A DNA stretch of 64,000 nucleotides. It comes from Paralvinella palmiformis. Lineage: Eukaryota > Annelida > Polychaeta > Terebellida > Alvinellidae. The position numbers were made by a program, and so were the translations under genes. The number at the start of each line of letters is the position of its first letter. The first letter of the stretch is position 1. The stretch is from contig JAODUP010000120.1 of NCBI GenBank assembly GCA_025642065.1, positions 404,501 to 468,500 on the forward strand, read 5' to 3'. Below, in pieces: positions 11,404 to 23,094 of this stretch. The notes below the pieces were generated by a model. The model saw nothing but the letters and a program-made list of their open reading frames with translations, was not told the origin of the DNA and did not search any database.

Positions 11404-14400
11404 ATTCTGAGCTATACAAGAGACCTGTTACTAACCCCCACCCAACTAACAAATCATACACACCATTGAGTACAGCGGCTGAGGTCAATTCCTGTCAGAG
11501 ACCGAGTGGTCCTTATAGCAGTGTTGATCAGTACTCTGGGATCCTCGGCTGGGTTTGGACCATCTAGAGAAGGAGACCATGGTCCGCCAATAGCCATCGG
11601 TTCACTCTTACCCTTCATGCCGACTAAGAATTGTACCAGACGGGTAGGATGTTTGAAGGCTTCGCGTACTTCACTTGGATCCTCAGTTAGAGCGCACGAT
11701 TTGTGGTAGATCTCTTCCAGAGTTGGGCTGGACAGCAACATGACCTGGTTAGCAGAGAAGACATACGCATGGATAGGGTTTACATAATTACAACACTCAA
11801 AATGATTACAAATGGTCAAGACCACATTTGACTAAATCGAAAGATCCAAACGAGCAACCTGGTTATTTTTATTTTAGCACACATCATAAACAATAATCTA
11901 AAATGTGAAAGAACGACTGACTAATTACCCCCTCTCCAATAAATGGTGGCCCATTGATGGATTTAACACATACCTCATCTTGTGCAGTTATATTAGGAAT
12001 GCAACTTTCTCGATGATAAATTACCTCATTTGAACAGTATTCTGTTCACAGATATTCAAACCTTGAAAAATGTACATTATTTTCCCCATCCTATCAGAGT
12101 GTGAAAAAGTCACAGAAACACTGGCTTCAACAAACAACACGGATCTGAGAAGACGTAATATTTTCTTTGGCAAGTATGTTGTGACAAGAGCTTATTCGCT
12201 GCGATAAAAACCTCAATACAAAGACGATTCGCTGAGTATATCTAATTACACATCTACTGCAACCATTGCACCTAATATTTCACTTAACACAAAAATACAA
12301 ATTGACACCATCGAATTACTCTCTACACACTGGGTACTAATTGTTTTATCATGCTGTTCAATAAAGTTTTCTTCCACATTTTAAACTGTATAAAGGAATG
12401 ACAGTGGAGTAAGTAAGTGAGTATTTTCTTTTGTCTTGGTACTGGTTAAACCTAGGACATACAGCTGAGTGGTCAATCCTTGGGAAAGATTCTACAGACA
12501 AAGGTACCTTGAGCAGAACTGAAGGGTAGTGCATTAACTACAGCACAAATTCTATGCCAAAATGCTATTACAGAGATGATCAGAGGGTACTGTAACACCC
12601 AGAACTGTTGCAAAAAAATAGATCACCAATCTGAAAACTGTCAAATCACTCATCTTTCATATTCTCAAATTAATATGTCAAATTAACACGTTCATCTGTG
12701 CCAAAAACAAAGGCAACCGATTTGAATGCTACATTTAGTTTATAAACCACAACCATTACCTTAGAGGAGACTCAGAGAATAGAATCGGCAAATAAAACTG
12801 AACCAAAAACGATACAAATATGACTACCTTGGCACTGTACAGATGGTCAGCATCAGACGGTTCTAGGTTGGTGTCAGCTTTGTTGATTGGTTCTACCTCT
12901 TTACTCATCACATGGAAGGTGCAAGAATTGCCGAGCTGGAAAGGTCGGTGCAATGGAAAGCCATCCACCCATGTAAAGGCAGCATTAAAGAAATCACTGG
13001 GGATGTACAGATTGGAGTAGCGGCTTTTCAGAGTTATAACGTTGGCCTCACTACTGAAATGTATCAGATGACAGTAATCAAGATTAAAGTGTAAATCTTA
13101 TTATACTAAAACATTTATATAGGTAAGCTCATCCATTTAAATCCAGTCCACCCTTTGGTTCAACAACAGACCCATCTGTCTTACCAATCAAGGGACAGCT
13201 TTGGTATTTGCACCATATATCTTGGCACTATGCGAGCCTGCTGCCTGCGACGTTGTGGGCTTCGTCCCCTCGAGGATGGAGATTTTGATCTCCGAGGAGA
13301 ACGTGACCGCTTCCTGGGTGAGCGTCTCTCCCTTCTGTCATGGGTGTGACGCTCCGTTCGGTCACGGTCGCGACCACGATCGCGGTCACGGAAACCCTGA
13401 TTCTCCATTCGACGTGACTGCACCAGACTCGAACGACCCTGGGCAGTCTGCAGTAGGCCTGAAAATCAATACACAAAATCCATAAACCACAGAAAGCAAT
13501 CGTAAAACTTAAAATGACAACTATTACATACAGCAGAACTGGCACATATTTAGGCTCATTAGCACATCAGATGTTAAAATTGAAGCAAATGATCCAGTTC
13601 TGGAAAAGCAGAACTAAAAACATTGTAAGTAAGTATACTTCATTAACAGTGAAACGGGTAGAAGCCAAATGGCTGATAGATAATTTATCTTACTCTTGTC
13701 ACGTTTAGGGCCAGTAGGTTGTGCTGGCTGACTCATAAGTGGTGGCGGCTGCGTCATGTTTGTTGGTGGGATAACGGATGGTGTCAGATTGGAGCCTAGG
13801 GTTGGCTTCATCTGATATGTCATTGCTGGTGATTGCGTCAGGGTGACAGAATTCTGTGTGAAGGTGGGCTGAGACTGGACAAATGAACTCTGACTTGACG
13901 GTGCATTAGACTGAAACATAAAGCACAGAACAACCACCTTAAGAATAAAACATGCATCTTTTCATCTATGAATAGTTGATAATAGAATTAAAAGATGTTA
14001 ACATAAACTATCTTTGCTCAGTAGTAGCTGGTAAGCTTCACTATATTTCAGTTATTAGAATACATTTCATCACAGCAACGATGAGCAATTATATTCACAA
14101 GATATTGATCCACTTGAGATCAAACAACACAAAACTAAAATAAAAGGTTCACATAACTGGATAAATTAGATGGTAAGTATGTTCCATTTTATTTTTAATA
14201 ACACTTGCTTCTCTAACACATCTGATGAATGGTGATCCAGATTTGCTAATAAGATTCAGTTACTGTATGGCAGATTCTACTGAATTCCTTAGAAAGTGAG
14301 GGATGTGGTTGAACAACCACCTCAAGACAATGACAACATGCATCTTTTCATCTATGAATAATTGATAATATGATTGATAGATGTCAACATAAACTATCTT

Positions 14401-17400
14401 TGCTCAGTAGTAGCTGGTAAGCTTCACTATATTTCAGTTATTAGAATACATTTTCATCATAGCAAAGATGAGCAATTTTATCCACAACATATTGATCCAC
14501 TTGAGATCAAACAACACAAAACTAAAATAAAAGGTTCATATTAGATTAAAATAAGATTACATACAACTGTTTATTTCATAAATGTTCCCCTTAATTGTTT
14601 AATCATTTGTTGACTTAAACATAAATGTTACCTCAGTGTTTGTGTGGAAAATAAAATGTTACTGCAAAATTGGACAAAAAGTAGTAGCCATCTTGGATTG
14701 GTGATATTCATCCATCAGAAATAATGCATGTTTTACAGATTAAGGTAGGAACTACATGAACCACTAAGTGAATGTTTATAGGTGCACGTGTACATATAAA
14801 TGTCTGTGAAAATGTATTTGTTTGTGCATCTGCTTTTGTAATGAAAACGTCATCACACTTATTTAGTGGGTCGGGTCACACAATAATTAAGGGTTGTAAT
14901 TGGGCTGTTTGTTTGGCTGATTGAGTTAAGGTGGTATGTAATTAAGTTTGTGCTCAATAAATATATATTTGGGTATGTTGTGGCCATTGGCTATGTTTTT
15001 AATGTGTGAATTACAAATTGTGAAAACGCGTCCAAATTATTCCGAAATATTTTATCAGTTGGTTGCGGATTTAATGCCATTTTGCATAAAAATGCTCTGT
15101 TGTGGATTCCGCGATTCATGGCCCAAGGTCTAACGTGTTATATCTGATTTTGTGTTATAATGGACAGCGGTATAACGGAGCCCGACTGTAACTGGATAAA
15201 TTAGATTATAAGTATGTTCCATTTTATTTTTAATAACACTTGCTTCTCTAACACATCTGATGAAAGGTGATCCATATTTGCTAATAGGATTCAGAGACTG
15301 TGTGGCAGATTGTACTGAATTCCTTAGGAAGTGAGGGATGTGGTTGAACAACCACCTCAAGACAATGACAACATGCAACTTTTCATCTATGAATAACTGA
15401 TAATATATAATTGATAGATGTCAACATAAACTATCTTTGCTCAGTAGTAGCTGGTAAGCTTCACTATATTTCAGTTATTAGAATACATTTTCATCACAGC
15501 AAAGATGAGCAATTATATTCACAAGATATTGATCCACTTGAGATCAAACAACTCAAAACAAAAATAAAAGGTCAATATAACTGGATAAATCAGATGGTAA
15601 GTATGTTCCATTTTATTTTTAATAACACTTGCTTCTCTAACACATCTGATGAATGGTGATCCAGATTTGCTAATAAGATTCAGTGACTGTGTGGCAGATT
15701 CTACTGAATTCTTTAGAAAGTGAGGGATGTGGTTAGCTAACAGTAACAGACTGTAGTGCAAATGATACAGTATATCCACAACATGTACATTCCGTTTTCA
15801 CTTGCCAGCATTTCATTTTTTCCAGTTTAGGTGTGTTCTAAATAAAGGGTATTTAAAATATGAAGCAACAAGTCTGTACATGATTGTGTAAAAAGAAGGG
15901 AATTGACAAATGTTGTCAGGCCAACCCAGCTGTACAGGATAGTTACCTTAACTGCTGCAGTTCTGCTCCCAAACAAGTTTCTCAAACTAAGACTTGATCT
16001 GTATACTAACAACTATGGACATGTTCATTGATTATAGCTAATGATGTCTAATCAGTGCTCTCATTGGTGGATTCTGTGCTCTCAGGTGAATTACAAATGG
16101 CAAATAAAATCACCTCATTATTTAAACCAGTTTCCGTTTTGGTACCAAAGCTCTAGAAGCCATGCGATGATAACATGAATCTGAATCACATTACCAGAAA
16201 CAAGAATGTAGGACTATAAAAACATTATAAACAGAATTATATACATCCATATAACAACTCCGGAAGTCTCAGGACACAATACATCATTACAAACTTCCAA
16301 TACACAACTATAAACCGTTATCATCATAGTTACCTGATTTGGTAGAACTTGAATTCTTGCTGCATTCCACTTGAATGGCATGTTAGCATTGTAAGAAGCC
16401 TCAACCAACACTCTGTCACCAACTTTTGGTATAACGCCTTTGACGCAACTGAAAACGAAAATACATAACAAAATCTTATCATATTTTTATACAAGAAAGG
16501 AATTCTGAACTAGCCTTCTTACAAGACTCAAGACATGATTGCCTATAAAGCTTCCCACACAAATATTGTAGTTTAACATTAACAAATGCTATCTTTGCTC
16601 AGTAGTAGCTGGAAATCTTCACTAGGTTTCAGTTATGTTGACAAGTTTTCATCACAGCAAAGAGATACAACTATCGGTAACATCATATTTTAATAAATAA
16701 AACAAAGCTTTCTGAATAAATTCAGAATCCGTTTCTCACAACTACCATAAATAAATAAATTAATGTAGCTTTATAATTTACTAATGGATAACACCATACA
16801 CTGAACAACAAGCTAACAGTTGGTGTGGAAATATTCCCAAATACATCAAATGGTATCACATCCAATTTGAGCTTGTAAATCTGGTGTGTGAATGGCAGCC
16901 CATGACATGCATTCAGTCCATAAAAGATGCATAAACATAGTGGAATCAACCTTACCTCGTCTGAAAAAATACATCTTCATCAACAAAGCCGAAGTTGTCA
17001 TGCAGTTTTGTGACAGTTCCAGTAAACACACGCTGCTGTTTGAGTGGTGGGGCTCCAGCTCCAGAAACAGGGGGTCTTGGTGTGGGATAGCTAATGGTAG
17101 CCACCTGGGTTGTGGCTAATGTTGTAGGGATGGCAATACCCGGCTACAAACAAAAATATTCTTATGATATCAGTAAAATGAACTGGTATCATCACAAATA
17201 AACAACTAAATTAACATACTGATAGTCAGGAAAAATACACACCAGTCTTGATCTCAATAATTATCATCCAGGATTAAAAAGAAGACTTCCCCATAACCCT
17301 GTGATCAAGTGATATAATATCAGGTAACAATATTAATATAATAAACATATTATAACTATTACCACCCGACTGTCATAAAGATTATAATTATGATCTAAGG

Positions 17401-19768
17401 CAAGCTAGAGAACAGGTGTACAGTTCAATATTGTTTACCTTCAAATAGCCTGATTAAAATCACTGTGCACACACAGACACACATACAAACACACAATTTC
17501 CTGTTAGAAATCCCATCAGCTTACGGTGAATATGCTTTATTACTGAACAATTCCACAATAAATATACTTCTCGCGATACCTTTTAGGTACTGAAGTGAAC
17601 TAAACAATGTTAGAAAGAGTTAATATAATAATAATATATAAATGGTTAACAGTTTACAAATATTAAACTGACTACATCATATATTGAACTTTGTTTATAT
17701 TATTGAGGAAAACTGGTTGCATTTTGTACATTGATTATAAAACTGACTTATATCAACAAAATATTTAAAAAAAAAAAAATAATCAGTTGCAATATATATA
17801 TATATATGCCTACACAAGAATGTTCAGAGAATCAAACCTAATTAATATTAGTTAGTATACCTAATATTTTGTTTAGCACAAATGTTTTATGTCAAATTTT
17901 CATATTTTCCAATATTTCCATGCAAAGCATTATTTTTATTTACTCCTCCTATTTCAAGTATTTAATTAACATTATACCTATCACCACAATAAAGTGATGA
18001 TCCATGGGCTTGTCTGCATTCTCATGCAACCACAAACACACACACACACAGATTTATTACCTGAGGTAGTTGTACAGCTTGTTGTAAGGCAGGTGGAGGT
18101 GCCCCAGCATTAGCCTGTGAATAATGTCACATAATCATACAGATCACTTCAGTGAATATTATATGACTACAACAGAAGGACATTATTCTATATCACACAA
18201 ACTGACTGTTTAAATGTCCCGATTACAAATTTGAAGTGTGAAAGTGTGGAATCTAGCCCCAAAAATGTACACAATATACATAACTAATATAACTCCTGAT
18301 ACAGAGTCCACATACATTCCCATTTAAACACATAATCAAATCAGCAAAACCTGTGCATATTCAAACTCGAGTTAAAGATGGGTTTGAATTTTTTTATGCT
18401 TGCTCAGCTCTCAAATGAAGCATGCCACCCTTGAAGTCAGCTTTTAGGGATAAAGTCCAGATTGATGACTTTTTTTGGCCGATTGAAAATAAGAAATGCT
18501 CGTGCAATGCATCTTGGGTGTATGAGAATGATGTTACGGCTGTTGGTTAAGCCAAATATATAAGTCAACATACTTCTGTCTTGTTTAAATGAGTGTATAA
18601 AATGAGCAATAGGCCATATGATTGGTGTTTTACGGCCACTTTTGTGCATATGGTAGGCTAAATGGGCCGACGGTAGGCCATATGAGTTCCTTGTTTAGTT
18701 TTTGCACTGGTCACACCCATGACACATGACCAAGTGATAACTTCCAGGGGTCACACACCACCAACTCAGGTATGATTCAGCTTCAAACCCTGAACTGGAA
18801 GTTTGCAGCATTGTGATGCAATGCTTTAATGGAGCGTGTAAACATTACACACAATTCTTAACAAGCAAATATTTGACTGATTTAAACCAGTGGATTTGCT
18901 CATCCATTCTAGGCCAACTAAAGCTGGTGAAGTAGGAATCAACTTCCTTATATGATGGCCTTCATTACTAGTGTGCACTTACGAGTTGATAGCGAGAATA
19001 ACAGACAAAAAACTGCTACGATGCCGGTGGTATAGTCGCCTATAAATACTTGAACTACGCCTGTTCACCATCTATTTTATCTGTAATAATGAAAACAAAG
19101 CCTACCTGTATGTTAGCAACTCCTAACTGTTGTGCAGTATAATGATGCGGGGCTATTGTTGGCTGAGAGGCTCCCAGACTGTACACGGTTGGAGTAGCTA
19201 GTGCTGGCTGTGTTAAAACGGTGTTGGCTAAACCCACCTGGGGTGGTGTCAGATTAGCAACACCTGGCTGAGATACTGAGGGGGAAAAATTATACCACAA
19301 TGTATGTATGTAGCACAATATATTAGCAAAGAACACCTACTGATAATAAAACAGATATTCATGCAGAATGGTTTTGGAGAAATATTCAGATGCACTTCAT
19401 GGTGGACTAGATGAAGACAATAAGTTGAGTTACTAAACAGATACAGACAAGAAAAGTACATCATAAAAAGTTGTCAACATAATAAGAAGCATTTGAAATG
19501 ACCTCTTTAAAATAATAATTTTTTAGAACTTCTAAAGGGCCTCGGAAGATCATAACTATTATAATATAAATATGATACGTCATTAACAATGTGAACCTGA
19601 GCTAGAAGCCCTGTAACTTAGGTTAACTAGTCAGTATAAGACAACTTTCTGTACCAAAATCCAATTACACGAACTAAGAACCACCATTATAAAAAATAAT
19701 ATAATTTTAGACTCACAGGCAGGTTCCCTGGCCCATGGAGGATTCTTGCCAGCACTGAACTGTGCCAT
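4490..19768 (-). CDS. CCAR1: cell division cycle and apoptosis regulator 1 (CCAR1/CARP-1)
   Basis: Nuclear coactivator that bridges Mediator, nuclear receptors and p53, and functions in apoptosis signalling and RNA processing (known for the family). I joined 22 coding exons, minus strand, listed 5' to 3': 19768-19717, 19275-19106, 18114-18061, 17143-16956, 16448-16334, 13910-13694, 13458-13185, 13053-12828, 11744-11464, 10222-10018, 9017-8931, 8730-8590, 7990-7919, 7540-7349, 7221-7051, 6908-6861, 6710-6636, 6438-6411, 6249-6068, 5882-5717, 5459-5232, 4752-4490. All phases agree and give 1144 residues (human about 1150). The start MAQFSAGKNPPWA matches the family N-terminus. Domains by approximate residue: Gln/Pro-rich 18-125, S1-like 126-193, Arg/Ser-rich 285-330, DBC1 inactive-Nudix region 395-590, SAP 618-652, Glu/Lys-rich 670-865, EF-hand-like 884-960, C-terminal coiled coil 1030-1130. 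All junctions are GT-AG except the donor after 10018, which reads CAG|GC. No pseudogene-like damage was seen. Confidence 0.95.
6035..6061. repeat. (CA)n microsatellite next to a CCAR1 splice donor
   Basis: A 27 bp CA run. Read on the coding (minus) strand it is (TG)n starting about 7 nt inside the intron after the exon at 6249-6068. UG repeats near donors are known binding sites for splicing factors such as CELF proteins and TDP-43. Any effect here is inference. Confidence 0.9.
6255..6282. repeat. (TA)n microsatellite next to a CCAR1 splice acceptor
   Basis: A 28 bp TA run ends about 5 nt before the acceptor of the CCAR1 exon 6249-6068 (minus strand). It occupies the place where a polypyrimidine tract is normally found. 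Confidence 0.9.
8313..8480 (-). mobile_element. degraded SINE, family 1
   Basis: On the minus strand this reads a B-box-like GGTTCAAATCC, then CTATCTGAAAGGTGTTT, a diverged middle, CAAATGTACCATG and CAAAAGTGGCTATTAAA. The order of parts is that of the family-1 SINE. It lies in the CCAR1 intron between exons 8730-8590 and 7990-7919. It is an old copy with many substitutions. Confidence 0.6.
10299..10321. repeat. (CA)n microsatellite
   Basis: CA run of about 23 bp in a CCAR1 intron. Confidence 0.9.
11057..11076. repeat. (TA)n microsatellite
   Basis: TA run of about 20 bp in a CCAR1 intron. Confidence 0.85.
11357..11402. repeat. (CCCT)n followed by (CA)n
   Basis: Four CCCT units run directly into a CA tract of about 30 bp, about 60 bp downstream (minus-strand sense) of the donor at 11464. 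Confidence 0.9.
13951..15735. repeat. tandem array of ~386 bp units in a CCAR1 intron
   Basis: Three head-to-tail copies of one unit: 13951-14337, then 14338-14540 continued at 15189-15371, then 15372-15735 (slightly short). The middle copy is split by a 648 bp insertion. Removing the insertion gives unit lengths of 387 and 386 bp. Unit landmarks are CTTTTCATCTATGAATA, ATCTTTGCTCAGTAGTAGC, TTGATCCACTTGAGATCAAA, AACACTTGCTTCTCTAACAC and GGATGTGGTTGAACAACC. An inverted pair, ATCTTTGCT and AGCAAAGAT, lies within each unit. No coding function is seen. It accounts for much of this 2.4 kb intron. Confidence 0.9.
14541..15188. mobile_element. TA-flanked insertion with one pogo/Tigger-like end
   Basis: This 648 bp block interrupts the middle unit of the tandem array and is flanked by TA on both sides (14539-14540 and 15189-15190), as expected for the Tc1/mariner/pogo superfamily. 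Its right end, read inward on the minus strand, is CAGTCGGGCTCCGTTATACC, very like pogo/Tigger termini and like the element at 56020. The left end shows no matching inverted repeat. It is therefore either a one-ended derivative, a copy with a rearranged left end, or a different element nested at that spot. No transposase is recognisable. Confidence 0.65.
16577..16665. repeat. solo partial copy of the tandem-array unit
   Basis: Contains CTATCTTTGCTCAGTAGTAG, a diverged TTTCAGTTAT block and TTTCATCACAGCAAAGA, matching the middle of the 386 bp unit at 13951-15735. It lies one intron away within CCAR1, so the unit is a dispersed element and not only a local duplication. Confidence 0.75.
18598..18680 (-). 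mobile_element. SINE fragment, family 1
   Basis: On the minus strand it reads CGGCCCATTTAGCCTACC, ATATGCACAAAAGTGGCCGT, AAAACACCAATCAT, which is the 3' half of the family-1 SINE. It lies in the CCAR1 intron between 19106 and 18114. Confidence 0.7.
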
Positions 19769-19818
19769 CTCAATTACTCTGAATACAGACTCCACACTAT
19801 GTATCCTTGGCTTACAGT
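19717..19818 (-). other. CCAR1: CCAR1 first coding exon with 5' UTR portion
   Basis: The exon with the start codon (19768-19766) has a clear acceptor just upstream: minus-strand TTTTTTCAG ends at 19819, so the exon begins at 19818. About 50 nt of 5' UTR therefore precede the ATG, and at least one non-coding exon must lie upstream, beyond 19819. The donor is CCT|GTGAGT. Confidence 0.75.
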
Positions 19819-21047
19819 CTGAAAAAACAACACAACATATCATATAGTAAATCATAGTGTTCCAAACTAGTCATCGGATTATCTGGTTTGCTAACTGGTA
19901 ATCACCAGATGTCCTTAAACAGCTGTCAACACCAGACACAAACTCTCAAACCACAAACTGTTTTGAATGACACACTCAACATAATCATCTGTATTAGCTA
20001 AACACAATACGATGCCTACAAGTATAACTGAGTTTACCTTCAGAGCATTGGCCTTAATTGAGGACTGCCCTAATTCAAGACAACATTATTATATTGCCAC
20101 GGACTTCCTGCTGAACCAAGATTTCAAAGCAGGTATTTTTCTACACCATAGTAGAAACAATGTTTTAAAATTGCTTGCTAGAACTAGAAGATGATTTCAG
20201 TTATACCAAATTAGTAAAACCTTCTTTGTTTCAGGTTAGAAACAGTAATATAAGAGATTCAATTGTGGCTCCAAGCATCCAGATGTTAAGACCAGTGGAT
20301 AAAATAGGGAAAAAAACATGGTACTGAGGTTCTGAAATAGAGATTGCCTTTTCAAATTTTAATTCTGTGTTGACAAAAATCATGTGTTCTCTAGGAATAA
20401 GCATGAAAAAACTAAATCCAATAGACCATTATTACAGAAGTACTCCTATAAAGTACAAGCCAGTGATATAACTTGCTGCACATCAGTACCCTGGGCATTA
20501 ACATCATAAAAATTTTGGTTGATCTCTATAAAGACATTAAACGTGATTGGTTAGATCTCAGCACACTGACCGAGTAAGCCAAGTCCCCAGAAAAGGGAGA
20601 ACCGAGCTAGACATTACCCACTTCCTCACAAGAAAATATTTGAAATTTAGATGCTAAATGGTGGCATATGAGGGATGTTGAGGGTGCTGTCACACATAAA
20701 ATTTGTAATATAAAACTCAGCCTTCATAAAAAAATTGTTTTGATGTTTACTTAACTATCAGGAGAGGAGAAAAGTTGGGACTCCACAGATATTTTCAGTA
20801 GCGGTAAAACAATTCGCTTGGTCTCACCGAAGTCCTCACAGACGCAGGTATCTACGGTGGAACCAATTATGATTATTTGTACAAGATTTCAGGGATTTTC
20901 TGAATTATTTTCCACAGTAGAAACTGTCAAAAAATGTAAGAATCTATGATTTTTTTTGTCATTGTTATACTTTCATCCCAAAAGTTTGAAGTGACAAATA
21001 ATTCACAGGATCTAGTGCTAAAGAAGCATGCATGTCATGTTAATGCT

Positions 21048-21077
21048 GTCTACACCCTTCAAATAAAGGGTGTAGAC
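21048..21077. repeat. perfect 11 bp inverted repeat with 8 nt loop
   Basis: GTCTACACCCT and its exact reverse complement AGGGTGTAGAC flank the loop TCAAATAA. The function is unknown. It may be the end of a small fold-back element. Confidence 0.85.
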
Positions 21078-22405
21078 ATTATGTGTATGTGCTGCTAAAA
21101 TAAGTCTTTCTGTGTGCCTTAGCACCACGGGACCCGGTCTATGCTGAGCAGTAAAATATTTATGAACTAAATAAAGACTACACTGTCCAATGAAGGTTGT
21201 TATTTTATGACACCAACACTGCCCACAGAAACATTTGGCAATATATGTAATTATGAGGAAGAATGCAGAATTCACTAAGAAACTTTTGTAACCAAATTTC
21301 TTTAATGGTCTTCTTAATATTATTATTTTGATTACAATAGGTGAACTGTGGTTTTGAGAAAACTTAGCTCTCACTTAAATGCCATACTGACTCGGCACCA
21401 TAGGAAATGCCAAGACGTGGTCAGAGTGATACACCTCTGACGTCACCAGACTGGCCAATCTAACGCCATAGTAAACATTTGGTAAATCACTAAATGTGTC
21501 ACTAAAACTTGGCTTAGCTCAATCACTGTTACAATACTGACTCAGCATTGTTACTACAACTACAACGTACAAGACACTAATAAAAATTATATTATGCAAC
21601 AGAACAGCCTAGGTATAATAGTCTATTTCAACATAACCCAAATAAACCCAACTGTTTAGGGATAATATAATTTTTTCAGTTCTTATAGCTTTCAGTAAAG
21701 TTTCTTTTTAATGAACACACATGAATGTGTGTGTATGTGTGTGTTTGTTAGTCCGCAAACATTTCTGAATATGATTGTGATTATGATGTCTACCCAAGCT
21801 TTAAAGTCTGAATGAAGTGCAGCTTTTAATCTTGTTCCAAATAAATTCCAATTCCACAACAGACCCTTCCAGACGAATCAGGTCTTGGGTTATAAAAAGT
21901 CACATGACCTGATGGAGCAAAATTTTTCAGCAATTTTAAGACATATTAAATGCTGGCACCTGTTGTTGATTTGTCAGCCACAACAAGGGTATTGCTCATG
22001 TTGGTTTCCACAGCATAGAGATTTTTTGTATGAAATGTGATATACCCTTATACTATTATAGTAGTCAATAAAATTTGCTCCACAATATTGTGACAAATTA
22101 AAAAAAAAAAATACGACCGGCCAATTTAAACATCTCCACAGGCTCAACCTGACTGTGGAATCAGCAAGGGAAATTAATGAAAAACTGCACATTGTATAAT
22201 TATTATTCAAACATAAACAATATGATAAATAGCCTTTAAACTATGCTACATAGTAATATATTATTTCTTTGATATTCCCTAAATATCAAGAATATTCTGC
22301 ATATAAACATCGTTAACAAGAAGTGGCAGCATGGGAATAATACACCACACATAACAACCATAGTATGCTATAATATGTTACCCAGGCGCTTGTTTCGAAA
22401 AGACA

Positions 22406-22420
22406 CCACTAGATGGTAGC
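22406..22420 (+). promoter_or_regulatory. CTCF-like word
   Basis: CCACTAGATGGTAGC matches the CTCF core (CCASYAGRKGGCRS) at all but one position. A single motif match is weak evidence. It lies between two divergent genes. Confidence 0.25.
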
Positions 22421-23049
22421 ACGGGTAAATGCAAGGGTGTATTGAATTGGTCTCATGCTTGCCACAGATTATAGATAATGTAATACCAATTGGAAACATC
22501 TGGTAAACAAGTCTACATTCAATACCGCTAACACAAAATAAACTGTAATATTATAGTGGGGGTTGACATTCAAACTATCAAGCATCATGGTATTGTATAA
22601 AATGTAATGTCAACTGAAAAGCCACATCATTGCTCTACCACATATAACATCTCATTGGTTTATCTATGACCTGTACATGATTGTAAGTCCTACCATGCAG
22701 CAAATAGGATTAGATGATGCTGATACTCCATGTAAACTTTCTTTGAAATTGGAGCTAACAAAGAGAAACAGTGTTAATGCTCATTTTCATTTATTTAATT
22801 TTCTCCAGCATCATGTTCCCATACAGTAGAGTGACAATCAGGTATCACACTATGTCCATCATGGTTCTTGACTGGATTGGCATTTAATTAAATATATGAG
22901 TTATTATTAGTCAAGATTTTATTATTGTAATCAATGTTTCTATGGTGTGGTTAATTTAATACTGAAGTGATTGATTAATTGTTTCAGTTCGATAATCAAG
23001 CTGTCCGACTGGTTTTTGTCAAATTAATTTTCATGCCTCTCTATTATTT

Positions 23050-23094
23050 ACACACACACGCGCGCGCGCACACAGAGAGAGAGAGAGAGAGAGA
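23050..23094. repeat. (CA)n-(CG)n-(GA)n compound microsatellite
   Basis: A CA run, a short CG run (potential Z-DNA) and a GA run follow each other without spacers. Confidence 0.85.

Noticed and set aside
13201..13545. Open frames on both strands over the Arg/Ser-rich CCAR1 exon
   Set aside because: They overlap exon 13458-13185 in other frames. The CCAR1 frame is fixed by homology and splice phase.
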